Positions 1 through 8,153 of a stretch of 38,759 bases of DNA are shown here, piece after piece. The position numbers were made by a program, and so were the translations under genes. This stretch comes from Gammaproteobacteria bacterium (GTDB lineage Bacteria; Pseudomonadota; Gammaproteobacteria; Steroidobacterales; Woeseiaceae). Location of the stretch: the NCBI GenBank assembly GCA_030425905.1, contig JAUHZT010000015.1, positions 1 to 38,759 on the forward strand, written 5' to 3'. Under the pieces are notes generated by a model. That model was given only the letters and a program-made list of their open reading frames with translations, did no database searches and was not told the origin of the DNA. The stretch's first letter is position 1; each line of letters begins with the position of its first letter.

Positions 1-20
1 TGGGAGGCCCTGCTGGAGGG

Positions 21-956
21 TTATTTCAATGCGTCGAGGTCGGAGTAGTAGTCGGGATACCCGGCCGGCAGGTTCTTGAATTTCCGGTGGATCCAGAAGT
101 ACTGCTCGGGGCAGGTCCGGATGTGTTCTTCGAGCAGGCTGATATAGCGCTCAGTGTCGGCGATCGGGTCTTTGCCCGGAAAATCTTCGAGCGCTGGATA
201 GACGCGAATATGGTAACGGCCATCGGCGGACCGGCGCGGTAAGAATGGGACGACACGGGCTTTGCCGAGACGCGCAAGCGTCGACGTTGCCGTGGTGTGC
301 ATCGCCGGAATGCCAAAGAAGTCGATTACAGCGGAGCCCTTGCGATCGTAGCTCTGATCGGGTGCATACCAGACGGCATGTCCTTCGCGCAGGCGGCGGA
401 CCATCGACTTGATGTCACGTTTCTCTATCGTTAGCTGCGCCGAACGTTCGCGCCCGGTGCGTTGCAACTCGGTAATGAATTCGCTGCGATTCTTGCGAAA
501 CACGGCGTCGAAGCCGGGCGAACGTAGCGCGAGGATGCGGCCAGACGCCTCAAGGGTCGTGAAATGTGCGCTCAACAGGATGACGCCCTCACCCGCGGCC
601 AGCGCCTGGTTGAGGTGTTCAACGCCTTCCAGCGTTGTCAGCCGTTCGATTTTCTTGTCCGATGCCCAGCGGCCGAGTCCCATTTCCACCAGAGACATGC
701 CAAGCGCTTCAAAGTGACGCCGTGCTAGCTGATTGCGCTGTTCGGTGTCGAGATCCGGGAAGCAGAGTTCGAGGTTGCGCCTGACAACGGCGCGCCGGCT
801 AGCACTCAGCCGGTGCGTCAGCCGGCCGATCAGCTTGCCGACGAACAGGCCCGCGCGGTGTGGCAAAAACAGCAACAGGCGCAAGAGGCCCATGCCGATC
901 CACACGGGCCAGTAGCGCGGTGCGATGAAAGTGTAGAGGCTGCGGCGCGTACTCAT
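21..956 (-). CDS. LpxL/LpxM-family lipid A biosynthesis acyltransferase
   Basis: Inner-membrane acyltransferase of the LpxL/HtrB/MsbB family, which moves acyl chains from acyl-ACP onto lipid A precursors. The 311-residue product has a hydrophobic, basic N-terminus (residues about 12-32, one membrane anchor) and the family's H-x4-D/E catalytic motif as His131-x4-Glu136 in the block SAHFTTLE. Further family-like blocks follow, such as VWYAPDQSYD and FFGIPAMHTTATSTLARL. Length matches the usual 290-320 residues. The start is the ATG at 954-956, with no strong ribosome binding site. It lies 45 bases downstream of a deacylase gene on the same strand, so co-transcription is possible. Which acyl position it modifies cannot be read from sequence; lauroyl or myristoyl transfer is equally possible. 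Confidence 0.9.
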   Translation of the reverse strand: MSTRRSLYTFIAPRYWPVWIGMGLLRLLLFLPHRAGLFVGKLIGRLTHRLSASRRAVVRRNLELCFPDLDTEQRNQLARRHFEALGMSLVEMGLGRWASDKKIERLTTLEGVEHLNQALAAGEGVILLSAHFTTLEASGRILALRSPGFDAVFRKNRSEFITELQRTGRERSAQLTIEKRDIKSMVRRLREGHAVWYAPDQSYDRKGSAVIDFFGIPAMHTTATSTLARLGKARVVPFLPRRSADGRYHIRVYPALEDFPGKDPIADTERYISLLEEHIRTCPEQYFWIHRKFKNLPAGYPDYYSDLDALK

Positions 957-1001
957 GGGGAACGCAGCTTAGGGAGCGTTCGCGCGCAGGTCCAGCCCCT
1001 T

Positions 1002-2402
1002 TTACTCGGAGATACCGTCGATGTAAGCGCCTTCGTTGGCGATGGCTTCTTCTTCAGCCGCGGGCGCAGCGCCGGTTTGCGGAGCTGCGTCTGCGGCTTG
1101 TATGCCAACATGAAAAGCCGCAAATCCCGGCATTACTACCTGGTTGCGCGCCATGCCGATAATGCGGCCGGCATAGGGCGACCGCAATTCGGTGCGCGCA
1201 TTGCTCATCGGGTCTGTGATCGTGCCCAGCAGGTCGCCGCGACGTACGGTGCTGCCGAGGCTTACATTGGCAAGGAGGATGCCACCCGACCCGGCCCGCA
1301 CCCAGCTAGAGCGGTAGTAAACCGGTTCCGGGTCGCCCCAGAGCCGGATGCGTTTCACCATGCCTAGCGAACTGATCAGTGTTTCGATGCCTTTGACACC
1401 GTGAATCACTTCGTTCAGCTCCAGAACCAGTGGGCCGCCCGCTTCAAGTGTGACGGTCGGAATGCCGGCCTGCGTTGCCGCATAGCGCAGCGTGCCGACG
1501 CCCGGGGTGCTGTGCAGAATTACGGTCGCGCCAAATCCTTGCGTCAGCGTGACCACGTCGGGGTCGCGCAGATCGGCGCGAATTTGCGGCAGGTTGGCGC
1601 GCTCGAATGAACCCGTGTGCAGATCGATCAGCGCATCGCAGTGCGCTACTACATTCTCGAAGAAGGAATTGGCGATACGCGCCGCAGCACTGCCATTGGG
1701 GTTGCCCGGAAAATAGCGGTTCAGGTCGCGCCGGTCAGGCAGGTAGCGCGAACCACGGCGAAAGCCCTGCACGTTGACGATCGGTACGCCGATAATGGCA
1801 CCGGACAGTCGATCGGGCTTGATGTCGTGCATGACGCGGCGAACCATTTCTATGCCATTGAGTTCGTCGCCGTGGACGGCGGCTGTCAGGCACAGCGTCG
1901 GTCCGGGCGTCTCGCCGTTGATGACGAGCACCGGCGTGGAAACGGGTACGCCTTCAAACAATTCGGTGGCCGCCCAGTTGAGGCGTGCGGAAGTACCCGG
2001 TTTTACATCCGTGCCGAGCACGTGCAGGCTGGCCTGTTTCCCTTCGGCCACAATGACCGCTTCTGCCAGTGGTACAGAGTCTTCATGCGCGGGTCCGGTT
2101 TCGACAAAGTCCTCGGCAGGTATTTCGACCTCGGCCGTGGCGCCATCATCGCCAGGGTCTGGCAACGGGGCAGGTTCATTGCCGGCCGTTGTTGCCGGTT
2201 CTGCGTCGGCTTCAGCCGGCGCTGCCAGCGGTTTACCGTCAAAGTCGATGGCCTCGCCGGGTGCGTCGTTGTTATCAAGTGGCCTGGTCTCGACATCGGC
2301 ACTGTCCGGCGTTTCGTCAGCAAGCAGCGGGTTTGCCAGCAACAGCACCGCCAGGCCAGTCAGGCGAAGGGGACGAATGATTTTCTGCGCACTCAAGTTC
2401 AT
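1002..2402 (-). CDS. Exported succinylglutamate desuccinylase/aspartoacylase-family deacylase with acidic linker
   Basis: Zinc-dependent M14-type deacylase of the AstE/AspA superfamily; substrate unknown. The 466-residue product begins with a signal peptide (basic stretch, then a hydrophobic run to about residue 28, LLANPLLA followed by DE). Residues about 29-120 form an acidic, Ala/Pro/Asp/Glu-rich linker, probably disordered. The catalytic domain starts near residue 123. The HxxE zinc motif is His177-Gly-Asp-Glu180 in AAVHGDELNG, and the third ligand is probably His262 in LIDLHTGS. A beta-rich tail (YAGRIIGMARNQVVMPG) is typical of the family. Classical AstE and AspA are cytoplasmic and about 320-340 residues long, so export plus the linker is the odd part. 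The start is the ATG at 2400-2402. The product could be an envelope amidase or peptidase rather than an amino-acid catabolic enzyme. Confidence 0.82.
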   Translation of the reverse strand: MNLSAQKIIRPLRLTGLAVLLLANPLLADETPDSADVETRPLDNNDAPGEAIDFDGKPLAAPAEADAEPATTAGNEPAPLPDPGDDGATAEVEIPAEDFVETGPAHEDSVPLAEAVIVAEGKQASLHVLGTDVKPGTSARLNWAATELFEGVPVSTPVLVINGETPGPTLCLTAAVHGDELNGIEMVRRVMHDIKPDRLSGAIIGVPIVNVQGFRRGSRYLPDRRDLNRYFPGNPNGSAAARIANSFFENVVAHCDALIDLHTGSFERANLPQIRADLRDPDVVTLTQGFGATVILHSTPGVGTLRYAATQAGIPTVTLEAGGPLVLELNEVIHGVKGIETLISSLGMVKRIRLWGDPEPVYYRSSWVRAGSGGILLANVSLGSTVRRGDLLGTITDPMSNARTELRSPYAGRIIGMARNQVVMPGFAAFHVGIQAADAAPQTGAAPAAEEEAIANEGAYIDGISE

Positions 2403-2540
2403 GATGGGGTATGCCCGGGGGTCCTCGGCACTGTTTGCTGCGACTCGTAAAGCTCTTTAGCATTCCTGAGAATACGGCAACTCGTCGTACTTATCTGTGA
2501 ACTGATCAATTCTTTGGGATTGAAGCTTGTATACGTCCAA

Positions 2541-2966
2541 ATGACAAGAAAAAGGCTGACATTGTTCCGCGACTCGCAAGCTATGGTTGCGCTGACAGTA
2601 CGTCTACTGCCCGTCCTGCTGCTGATGGCCGCCGCCGGCGGCTGGTTCAGTCGCGTCCAGGACGGCCCCTGGCTGCTGCGCAACCTGTTGCCGCTGCTGC
2701 TGGTCGTTGCCCTGGCAGGGCTGACCCTGTACCGCGGCGGGGGTCGCTGGACCGGCCGTGGCTGGCGCGAGCCGCTGGCGCTCGTCGGGTTTGCAATTCC
2801 CACGGTAGGTCTCGCGATCTACCTGCACTATGCCTACGCGGTCAATCTGGACGGCATGTTTGCTACCGGCGCGGGCGACCTGTTTCGCTTTCTGCCTATC
2901 TACACAGCCGGCGCAGGACTCATAGGCTATGCGATCGGCTGGATAGTTGGCCGGAACGTGAACTGA
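2541..2966 (+). CDS. Small four-helix inner membrane protein, unknown function
   Basis: I do not recognise this family. The 141-residue product has four predicted membrane segments: VALTVRLLPVLLLMAAAGG, LLPLLLVVALAGLTLY, LALVGFAIPTVGLAIYLHY and IYTAGAGLIGYAIGWIVG. A basic, Arg/Gly-rich loop (YRGGGRWTGRGWRE) between helices 2 and 3 is probably cytoplasmic. The start is uncertain: TTG at 2514, ATG at 2541 and ATG at 2583 share the frame and none has a good ribosome binding site. I chose 2541 because it keeps a basic leader before helix 1. The gene is divergent from the exported deacylase and sits 80 bases before the L,D-transpeptidase gene. Confidence 0.6.
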   Translation: MTRKRLTLFRDSQAMVALTVRLLPVLLLMAAAGGWFSRVQDGPWLLRNLLPLLLVVALAGLTLYRGGGRWTGRGWREPLALVGFAIPTVGLAIYLHYAYAVNLDGMFATGAGDLFRFLPIYTAGAGLIGYAIGWIVGRNVN

Positions 2967-2987
2967 TAGCACGGCGGCCGCCGGCAT

Positions 2988-3015
2988 TTGTGATGTCATG
3001 CACTTTTGTTAGGCT
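2988..3015 (+). promoter_or_regulatory. Candidate sigma-70 promoter for the L,D-transpeptidase gene
   Basis: TTGTGA at 2988-2993, a 16-base spacer and TAGGCT at 3010-3015 preceded by TG (extended -10). Transcription would start near 3022, giving a leader of about 25 bases that contains the CGGAGA ribosome binding site at 3034-3039. The match is by eye only. Confidence 0.35.
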
Positions 3016-3046
3016 TGATTGTTCGATCACCTTCGGAGACCTGACT

Positions 3047-3571
3047 ATGAGGAAGCCTGCGCTACGGTATGCCAGCCTGTTGTCGCTGACATTGCTCATC
3101 GGTGCCGGGTTTATGCAGCCGACTACAAGCCTGGCCAGTGAATTTCCGCAAGCGGATCTCGTCATCGTGGAAAAGGCCAAGCGCAAGCTGCACTTGCTCA
3201 ACAATGGCGAAATTTTGCGCACTTTCGACATCGCGCTCGGCATAGTGCCGACCGGCGACAAGGAAAAAGAAGGGGACTTCAGGACCCCGGAAGGGCGCTA
3301 CATGCTTGATGTTCGCAATGAGAACAGCGAGTACTTTCTCTCAATACATGTTTCCTATCCGAACCGCGACGACCTGAACGAAGCGCGCGCCAAGGGGCTC
3401 GACCCGGGCGGTGCCATTATGATCCACGGGCAGCCGAATGTGCCCACTCGATCCGAGACCTATTACCGCACCCAGGACTGGACCAACGGTTGCGTGGCCG
3501 TATCGAACTCCGACATGATCGACATCTGGTTGATGACCCGCCCCTATACGCCAATCGAAATTCGCCCCTGA
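3047..3571 (+). CDS. L,D-transpeptidase (YkuD) domain protein, exported
   Basis: YkuD-fold peptidoglycan enzyme acting in the periplasm; the family forms or breaks L,D-peptide bonds or lipoprotein links in the wall. The 174-residue product has a signal peptide with a hydrophobic core at residues 8-22, ending near SLA-SEF at residue 31. The catalytic signature is IMIHGQP with His127 and TNGCVAVSN with nucleophile Cys149. The usual Ser/Thr-His-Gly-Cys is Thr-Asn-Gly-Cys here, a variant seen in YafK/DpaA-like members. No separate LysM or peptidoglycan-binding domain is present. The start is ATG 3047, chosen because CGGAGA lies 8 bases upstream and the signal peptide begins directly there. Whether it is a transpeptidase, a carboxypeptidase or an amidase such as DpaA is not decidable from sequence. 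Confidence 0.85.
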   Translation: MRKPALRYASLLSLTLLIGAGFMQPTTSLASEFPQADLVIVEKAKRKLHLLNNGEILRTFDIALGIVPTGDKEKEGDFRTPEGRYMLDVRNENSEYFLSIHVSYPNRDDLNEARAKGLDPGGAIMIHGQPNVPTRSETYYRTQDWTNGCVAVSNSDMIDIWLMTRPYTPIEIRP

Positions 3572-3595
3572 CAACGCAACCTGAACTGAGACCGA

Positions 3596-4978
3596 ATGAA
3601 TATTGATAATGCCGGCTACGATGCCGTCAACGCAGAGGTGTGGCCGGAAGGCAGCCTCGAAGTGCTCTCGCACACGGAAGTTGAGCAGTTACGTTCAAGC
3701 ACCGAGAAAGGGCTTTACCCGTTGTTGCGCCGCTGTCTTCTCGCGGTCCTGAATTCGGGCAGCGACACAGACGACGCGCGGACGGTGTTGCAGCGCTACG
3801 CGAATTTCTCTGTCGGCTTCCTGCAGGAAGATCGTGGCATAAGACTCAAGCTCAAAGGCGCACCCGCACACGCTTTTGTCGATGGCAAGATGATCCGTGG
3901 CATCCGCGAGCTGTTGTTTGCAGTGCTGCGCGACATCGTGTTTACGCGCAACGAGATCCTCGACGATGCGCGTTTCGACCTCAGCACGACAGACGGCACG
4001 ACGAATGCGGTCTTTCACCAGATTCGAAATGCGCGGCTGCTTTCGCATCCGGCTGAAATCAAACTGGTCGTTTGCTGGGGCGGCCATGCGATCAGTCGTG
4101 AAGAGTACGACTACACCAAACTGGTTGGCTATGAACTCGGCCTGCGGGGCCTCAATGTTTGTACGGGCTGTGGCCCGGGGGCCATGAAAGGACCGATGAA
4201 AGGCGCCACGATTGGCCACGCCAAACAGCGTATCAGGGATGGGCGTTATATCGGTATTACCGAGCCCGGCATCATTGCCGCGGAATCGCCCAATCCGATC
4301 GTCAACTCGCTGGTTATCATGCCGGACATGGAGAAGCGACTCGAAGCCTTCGTTCGCATAGGGCACGGCATCGTGGTGTTTCCGGGTGGTGTGGGTACGG
4401 CAGAGGAAATCCTGTACCTGCTGGGTGTGCTGCTGCATCCGGATAATCACGATATGCCACTACCCATGATCATGACGGGCCCTGGCACGTCGGAGCCGTA
4501 TTTCCGGCAGATCGACGAGTTTGTCGGCGCGACGCTTGGGCCCGAGGCGCAGAGCCGCTACAAGATCATTGTCGACGATCCGGCGGAGGTTGCCCGGCAA
4601 ATGCTGGAAGGCCTGGAAGCTGTACACGCGTTCCGGCTACGGCACGGCGACGCCTACTACTTCAACTGGCGTTTGCGCATAGAGCGGGACTTTCAGGAGC
4701 CGTTCACAGCGACCCACGAGTCGATGGCGGCATTGAATATCAACGAAGACCAGCCGACGCATAAACTGGCCGCAAATCTGCGCCGGGTGTTCTCAGGGAT
4801 CGTCTCTGGCAATGTCCGTGAAGACACGGCGGCCGAAATTGAAAAGCACGGTCCCTTCATTATCGACGGTTCCGGCCGCACGATGAATTTGCTCGACGAC
4901 CTGCTGGCAGCGTTCGTTGCCCAGGGGCGAATGAAAATTGCCAGTGCGGATTACGTTCCCTGCTACCGCATTAAGTAA
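3596..4978 (+). CDS. ppnN: Pyrimidine/purine nucleotide 5'-monophosphate nucleosidase PpnN (YgdH type)
   Basis: Cytoplasmic enzyme that cleaves nucleoside monophosphates to a base and ribose 5-phosphate; the E. coli enzyme is activated by (p)ppGpp. The product has 460 residues (E. coli about 454). It contains the LOG/lysine-decarboxylase-like Rossmann core with GPGAMKG at 193-199 and the signature PGGVGTAEE at 263-271. The long N-terminal domain (about 1-150) and C-terminal domain (from about 345) distinguish PpnN from short LOG cytokinin-type proteins. The start is the ATG at 3596, 24 bases after the transpeptidase stop codon, so the two genes may share a transcript. Confidence 0.93.
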   Translation: MNIDNAGYDAVNAEVWPEGSLEVLSHTEVEQLRSSTEKGLYPLLRRCLLAVLNSGSDTDDARTVLQRYANFSVGFLQEDRGIRLKLKGAPAHAFVDGKMIRGIRELLFAVLRDIVFTRNEILDDARFDLSTTDGTTNAVFHQIRNARLLSHPAEIKLVVCWGGHAISREEYDYTKLVGYELGLRGLNVCTGCGPGAMKGPMKGATIGHAKQRIRDGRYIGITEPGIIAAESPNPIVNSLVIMPDMEKRLEAFVRIGHGIVVFPGGVGTAEEILYLLGVLLHPDNHDMPLPMIMTGPGTSEPYFRQIDEFVGATLGPEAQSRYKIIVDDPAEVARQMLEGLEAVHAFRLRHGDAYYFNWRLRIERDFQEPFTATHESMAALNINEDQPTHKLAANLRRVFSGIVSGNVREDTAAEIEKHGPFIIDGSGRTMNLLDDLLAAFVAQGRMKIASADYVPCYRIK

Positions 4979-5042
4979 AGCCGACGCATAAGCAATTGAA
5001 AAACATGTAAAAAAGTCCGGCCTGCATTGTGATGCAGTTCCT

Positions 5043-5070
5043 TTGATTAAGCGTGTAAGAACCCTAGTAT
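5043..5070 (+). promoter_or_regulatory. Candidate promoter for the small protein at 5099
   Basis: TTGATT at 5043-5048, a 16-base spacer and TAGTAT at 5065-5070. The predicted transcript starts near 5077, 22 bases before the ATG. By-eye match; the spacing is slightly short. Confidence 0.3.
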
Positions 5071-5098
5071 TTACGCAAAGGATTGCCGAGCAACTTCA

Positions 5099-5362
5099 AT
5101 GCCCGATAGCAAAAACGTCAAATGGATCGACGACTACAAGGACGAGAGTCCGTCGACCGCGAAAACCGACCAGGCACTGCCTGCGGCTGAACCGGCGGCT
5201 AACGATGCCGATGGCTGGCAGCAATACCGACGCTGGATTTCGAAAGCGCCGGCGCCGCGCGGACGGCGCGTAGGAATGGACCCTGCGCTGTACACCTGGA
5301 AGGGTTATCGCAACTGGTCAGAGCAGGTAAAAAGAGATTGGTCCGACGAGGACGAAAGCTAA
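5099..5362 (+). CDS. Small acidic protein of unknown function
   Basis: An 87-residue product I do not recognise. It is highly polar, with no membrane segment and no signal peptide. The N-terminal half is Asp/Glu/Ala-rich and probably flexible. The C-terminal part (about 45-87) has a denser block rich in Trp, Tyr and Arg, including RRVGMDPALYTWKGYRNW, which looks conserved rather than random. The gene has its own candidate promoter and is followed within 40 bases by a strong intrinsic terminator, which supports a real monocistronic unit. The start ATG at 5099 has only a weak upstream purine tract. Confidence 0.6.
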   Translation: MPDSKNVKWIDDYKDESPSTAKTDQALPAAEPAANDADGWQQYRRWISKAPAPRGRRVGMDPALYTWKGYRNWSEQVKRDWSDEDES

Positions 5363-5400
5363 GGCCGAATGTAAGTCAGGCTCACAAACACGATCAAAGA

Positions 5401-5425
5401 AACGCGCCGCTGGCGCGTTTTTTTT
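5401..5425 (+). terminator. Rho-independent terminator
   Basis: A perfect 8-bp stem AACGCGCC / GGCGCGTT with loop GCT (5401-5419), running into an eight-T tract (5418-5425). It lies 39 bases after the stop codon of the small protein at 5099-5362. Confidence 0.9.
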
Positions 5426-5532
5426 GTCGCCGAATACGGACAACTTTCCTCTCCCTTTTTAGTGCCGGACAGGCGAGAATAACGTGAACAGATCGACGGC
5501 AAGAAAGTGGAACTGGGTCAGGTTTTAAGGCT

Positions 5533-5562
5533 TTGTTATTCGATCCCCGGAATCACTAAATA
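5533..5562 (+). promoter_or_regulatory. Candidate promoter for the two small genes upstream of htpG
   Basis: TTGTTA at 5533-5538, an 18-base spacer and TAAATA at 5557-5562. Transcription would start near 5569, immediately before the hairpin at 5571-5590. By-eye match. Confidence 0.35.
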
Positions 5563-5570
5563 AAGCTGTG

Positions 5571-5590
5571 ATGCACCTCACGGAGGTGTG
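5571..5590. repeat. Short inverted repeat in the untranslated leader
   Basis: CACCTC (5574-5579), spacer ACG, GAGGTG (5583-5588), extendable by two G-U pairs. It sits at the predicted 5' end of the transcript for the small genes that follow. It could be an operator-like palindrome or a 5' stabilising hairpin; the right arm resembles a ribosome binding site but no start codon follows at suitable distance. Confidence 0.5.
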
Positions 5591-5656
5591 CTGGCACGCA
5601 ACTTATAGTTCGCTCACGGACTGGCTATTTGAAAACGGATGCTCTTCGGTCAACCT

Positions 5657-5848
5657 ATGTCTAGAAAAGCTAAAGAAACGGACTTCTCAAGTTCAACATT
5701 GAAAAATGAATCCGCAAGGCAGCGCTGGGAACTCTTCCACCGGGCTATCGCACATGCCAAGCAGGCAAATGACGAGGCCATGGATGACCGCGAAGGCAGC
5801 GCTTCGGACAGTGGTCAGGGCGGTCCTTCGCTCTCGATCGTTCGCTAG
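5657..5848 (+). CDS. Small hydrophilic protein of unknown function
   Basis: A 63-residue polar product beginning MSRKAKETDF, without membrane segments or recognisable domain. The middle (about residues 18-42, ARQRWELFHRAIAHAKQAN) should form an amphipathic helix, and the tail is Gly/Ser-rich. An in-frame ATG at 5639 would add six residues; neither start has a clear ribosome binding site. The gene is 9 bases before the next small gene, so the two are probably one unit. Existence is inferred from position, promoter-like sequence and composition, not from a recognised family. Confidence 0.45.
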   Translation: MSRKAKETDFSSSTLKNESARQRWELFHRAIAHAKQANDEAMDDREGSASDSGQGGPSLSIVR

Positions 5849-5857
5849 GTCCCGGTC

Positions 5858-6106
5858 ATGGAACGCGTACTCCAGTACTGGGATGACCTTGACGACCTGA
5901 TCGGTGCCTGCGGTCTGCTCGCTGAACGCCTGCGCCGGATCGCGCTGTTTACCCTCAGTACCTTGTTATTCCTCGGTTTTTGCGGCGCTACGATCATGCT
6001 CGCACTGGCCAAGCCACCGATGGCGCTGGCCGTTGCAACCTTACTGCTCGTGCGGCTCATGTACCGTGCCGTTACGGACCCCTCGGGGCCGCGCGCCACG
6101 ATCTGA
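5858..6106 (+). CDS. Small two-helix membrane protein of unknown function
   Basis: An 82-residue product with an amphipathic N-terminus (LQYWDDLDDLIGACGLLAER) and two predicted membrane helices (about 28-50 and 54-70; IALFTLSTLLFLGFCGATIM and PMALAVATLLLVRLMY). The short C-terminus is polar. The helices give a real protein-like hydrophobicity pattern, which favours a genuine gene. It follows the 63-residue protein by 9 bases and ends 52 bases before the heat-shock-like promoter of htpG. I do not recognise the family. Confidence 0.6.
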   Translation: MERVLQYWDDLDDLIGACGLLAERLRRIALFTLSTLLFLGFCGATIMLALAKPPMALAVATLLLVRLMYRAVTDPSGPRATI

Positions 6107-6158
6107 AGCCAAACTCCGGCGAAGGCTCGCCTAAAGCCTGCGCAGCCGCTCCCCGCGT

Positions 6159-6187
6159 CTTGAAATAAACCAGCTTGCCCCTATGGT
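6159..6187 (+). promoter_or_regulatory. Sigma-32 (RpoH)-type heat-shock promoter for htpG
   Basis: CTTGAAA at 6159-6165 matches the RpoH -35 consensus exactly, and CCCCTATGGT at 6178-6187 resembles the CCCCAT-type -10. The gap of 12 bases falls within the accepted range. It lies about 50 bases before the htpG start, a known heat-shock gene in other gammaproteobacteria. Confidence 0.7.
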
Positions 6188-6235
6188 GAGTGCCTTACCC
6201 TTATTCCTGGCACTTTCTTCGAAGGAGACGCCGTC

Positions 6236-8119
6236 GTGAGCAAAACCCGCGGCCCGGAAACCCATGGTTTCCAGACTGAAGTTCGTCAGCTATTGCAGCT
6301 GATGATTCACTCGCTTTACAGCAACAAGGAAATTTTCCTTCGCGAATTGATTTCAAACGCTTCCGATGCGGCTGACAAGCTGCGTTTCGAAGCATTGGCG
6401 AACGCTGACTTGCTGGGCGATGACCCTGAACTCGGTATTCGCATCGAGCTCGACAAGGACGCCAATACGCTATCTGTCATCGACAATGGTATCGGCATGT
6501 CGCGGGATGAGCTGATCGAGAACCTCGGGACGATTGCCAAGTCCGGAACCTCGGAATTCCTGCAGGCCATGACCGGCGACAAGAAGAAGGATGCCAATTT
6601 GATCGGTCAGTTTGGCGTCGGCTTCTACTCCGCATTTATTGTTGCCGACAAAGTGGTTGTCGATTCACTACGTGCAGGCAGCGACGCTGCCGATGCTGTT
6701 CGCTGGGAATCAGACGGGCAGGGCGAATTTACGATTGGCAGCAGCGAACGGACCGAACGTGGTACGCGCGTTACGTTACATCTGAAGAAAGATGAGGCGG
6801 AGTTTGCCGAGGCCTACCGGATCGAAAACCTCATTCGCAAGTATTCAGACCATATCGGTTTCCCGGTTACGTTGGCCGGCGACGGCGACGAGGAGCCGAA
6901 AGTTGTCAACTCGGCGACGGCCCTGTGGACCCGCTCGCGCAGTGAGGTGAGTGACGATGAGTACCGGGAGTTCTACAAGCACCTGTCGCATGATTTTGCC
7001 GACCCGCTAAGCTGGAGCCACAATCGGGTTGAAGGCAAGCGCGAATACACAAGTTTGCTCTACCTTCCCTCCAAGGCACCGTTTGACCTGTGGAACCGGG
7101 AAGCGCCACGCGGCCTCAAGCTCTACGTGCAACGCGTGTTTATCATGGACGATGCAGAACAGTTCCTGCCCTTGTACCTGCGCTTTGTCAAAGGGGTAGT
7201 GGACTCCGCCGATTTGCCATTGAATGTGTCGCGTGAGCTGTTACAGCAAAACCCGGAACTGCAAGCCATGCGGGCGGCGCTGACCAAGCGGGTGCTCGAT
7301 ATGCTGCAAAAACTGGCCAGCAACGACAGCGAAAAATACGACAGTTTCTGGGGCGAGTTTGGCAACGTCATCAAGGAAGGCCTGGTCGAGGACTTCGCCA
7401 ACAAGGACAAGATCGCCAAGCTGCTGCGCTTTGCGAGTACGCATGACAGCAGCGGCAAGCAAAGTCAGTCACTGGACGACTACCTTGGCCGTATGAAGGA
7501 AGGGCAGGACAAGATTTACTACCTGGTTGCGGACAACTACGCGACAGCGGCTGCCAGCCCGCACCTCGAACAGCTACGCAAGCGCGACATTGAAGTACTG
7601 TTGTTGTCGGATGCTATCGATCCCTGGGTTGTACAGCATCTTACCGAGTATGAAGGCAAAGCCCTGGTGGACGCGGCACGTGCCGACCTCAGTATTCCCG
7701 AAGATGAGGACGACAGCAGCAAGAGCGAGGACGACGACGAACACAAGGCACTGCTGGAGAAGGTCCGCGAGGTACTGAAAGACCGCGTCGAAACGGTCAA
7801 GGTTAGCCGGCGCTTGTCCGAGTCGGCTGCGTGCGTAGTAGCGGCCGAGGACGAGCTTAACCCGCAGATGCGGCGATTGCTTGAGGCAAGTGGCCAGGCG
7901 GTACCGGAAAGTAAACCGATTCTCGAGATTAATATCGACCATCCGCTCGTCGCGCGCCTGTCGGATGAGAGTGATGATGCGCGTTTTTCCGAGTTGTCGA
8001 ATATCGTGCTTGATCACGCATTGCTTGCCGAAGGTTCGCAACTCGAAAATCCAGCCGAGTATGTGCAGCGCATGAACCAGCTCTTGTTGCGAATGGACAG
8101 CGCCAACACGGACGCTTAA
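6236..8119 (+). CDS. htpG: Molecular chaperone HtpG (bacterial Hsp90)
   Basis: ATP-dependent cytosolic chaperone acting as a dimer, cooperating with DnaK in client remodelling. The product has 627 residues (E. coli 624). GHKL ATPase motifs are visible in the N-terminal domain: [14 protein letters not shown] near residue 40, DNGIGM near 84 and [15 protein letters not shown] near 124. The middle domain contains the blocks [20 protein letters not shown] and YYLVADNY. An acidic, charged stretch ([15 protein letters not shown], about 490-505) precedes the dimerisation domain. The start is GTG at 6236, chosen because GAAGGAGA lies at 6221-6228 and the N-terminus aligns with the family. A sigma-32-like promoter precedes it. 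The gene is followed by msrB and an FKBP gene, a plausible protein-quality-control group. Confidence 0.97.
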   Translation: MSKTRGPETHGFQTEVRQLLQLMIHSLYSNKEIFLRELISNASDAADKLRFEALANADLLGDDPELGIRIELDKDANTLSVIDNGIGMSRDELIENLGTIAKSGTSEFLQAMTGDKKKDANLIGQFGVGFYSAFIVADKVVVDSLRAGSDAADAVRWESDGQGEFTIGSSERTERGTRVTLHLKKDEAEFAEAYRIENLIRKYSDHIGFPVTLAGDGDEEPKVVNSATALWTRSRSEVSDDEYREFYKHLSHDFADPLSWSHNRVEGKREYTSLLYLPSKAPFDLWNREAPRGLKLYVQRVFIMDDAEQFLPLYLRFVKGVVDSADLPLNVSRELLQQNPELQAMRAALTKRVLDMLQKLASNDSEKYDSFWGEFGNVIKEGLVEDFANKDKIAKLLRFASTHDSSGKQSQSLDDYLGRMKEGQDKIYYLVADNYATAAASPHLEQLRKRDIEVLLLSDAIDPWVVQHLTEYEGKALVDAARADLSIPEDEDDSSKSEDDDEHKALLEKVREVLKDRVETVKVSRRLSESAACVVAAEDELNPQMRRLLEASGQAVPESKPILEINIDHPLVARLSDESDDARFSELSNIVLDHALLAEGSQLENPAEYVQRMNQLLLRMDSANTDA

Positions 8120-8153
8120 GTCTGCGCACAGTGATCCACTAACGGAGGACAGC

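Noticed and set aside
1-48. Possible C-terminal tail of an upstream plus-strand gene ending at the TAG at 46-48
   Set aside because: Sixteen codons including the stop (ending ASRSE) are too few to identify, and they overlap the acyltransferase gene by 28 bases. It may be real, but the sequence to the left is needed.
1617-2450. Long open frame opposite the exported deacylase gene
   Set aside because: The minus-strand gene has a clear zinc-enzyme motif and signal peptide. The opposite frame is Arg/Cys/Phe-rich with no family resemblance, as expected from GC-rich antisense frames.
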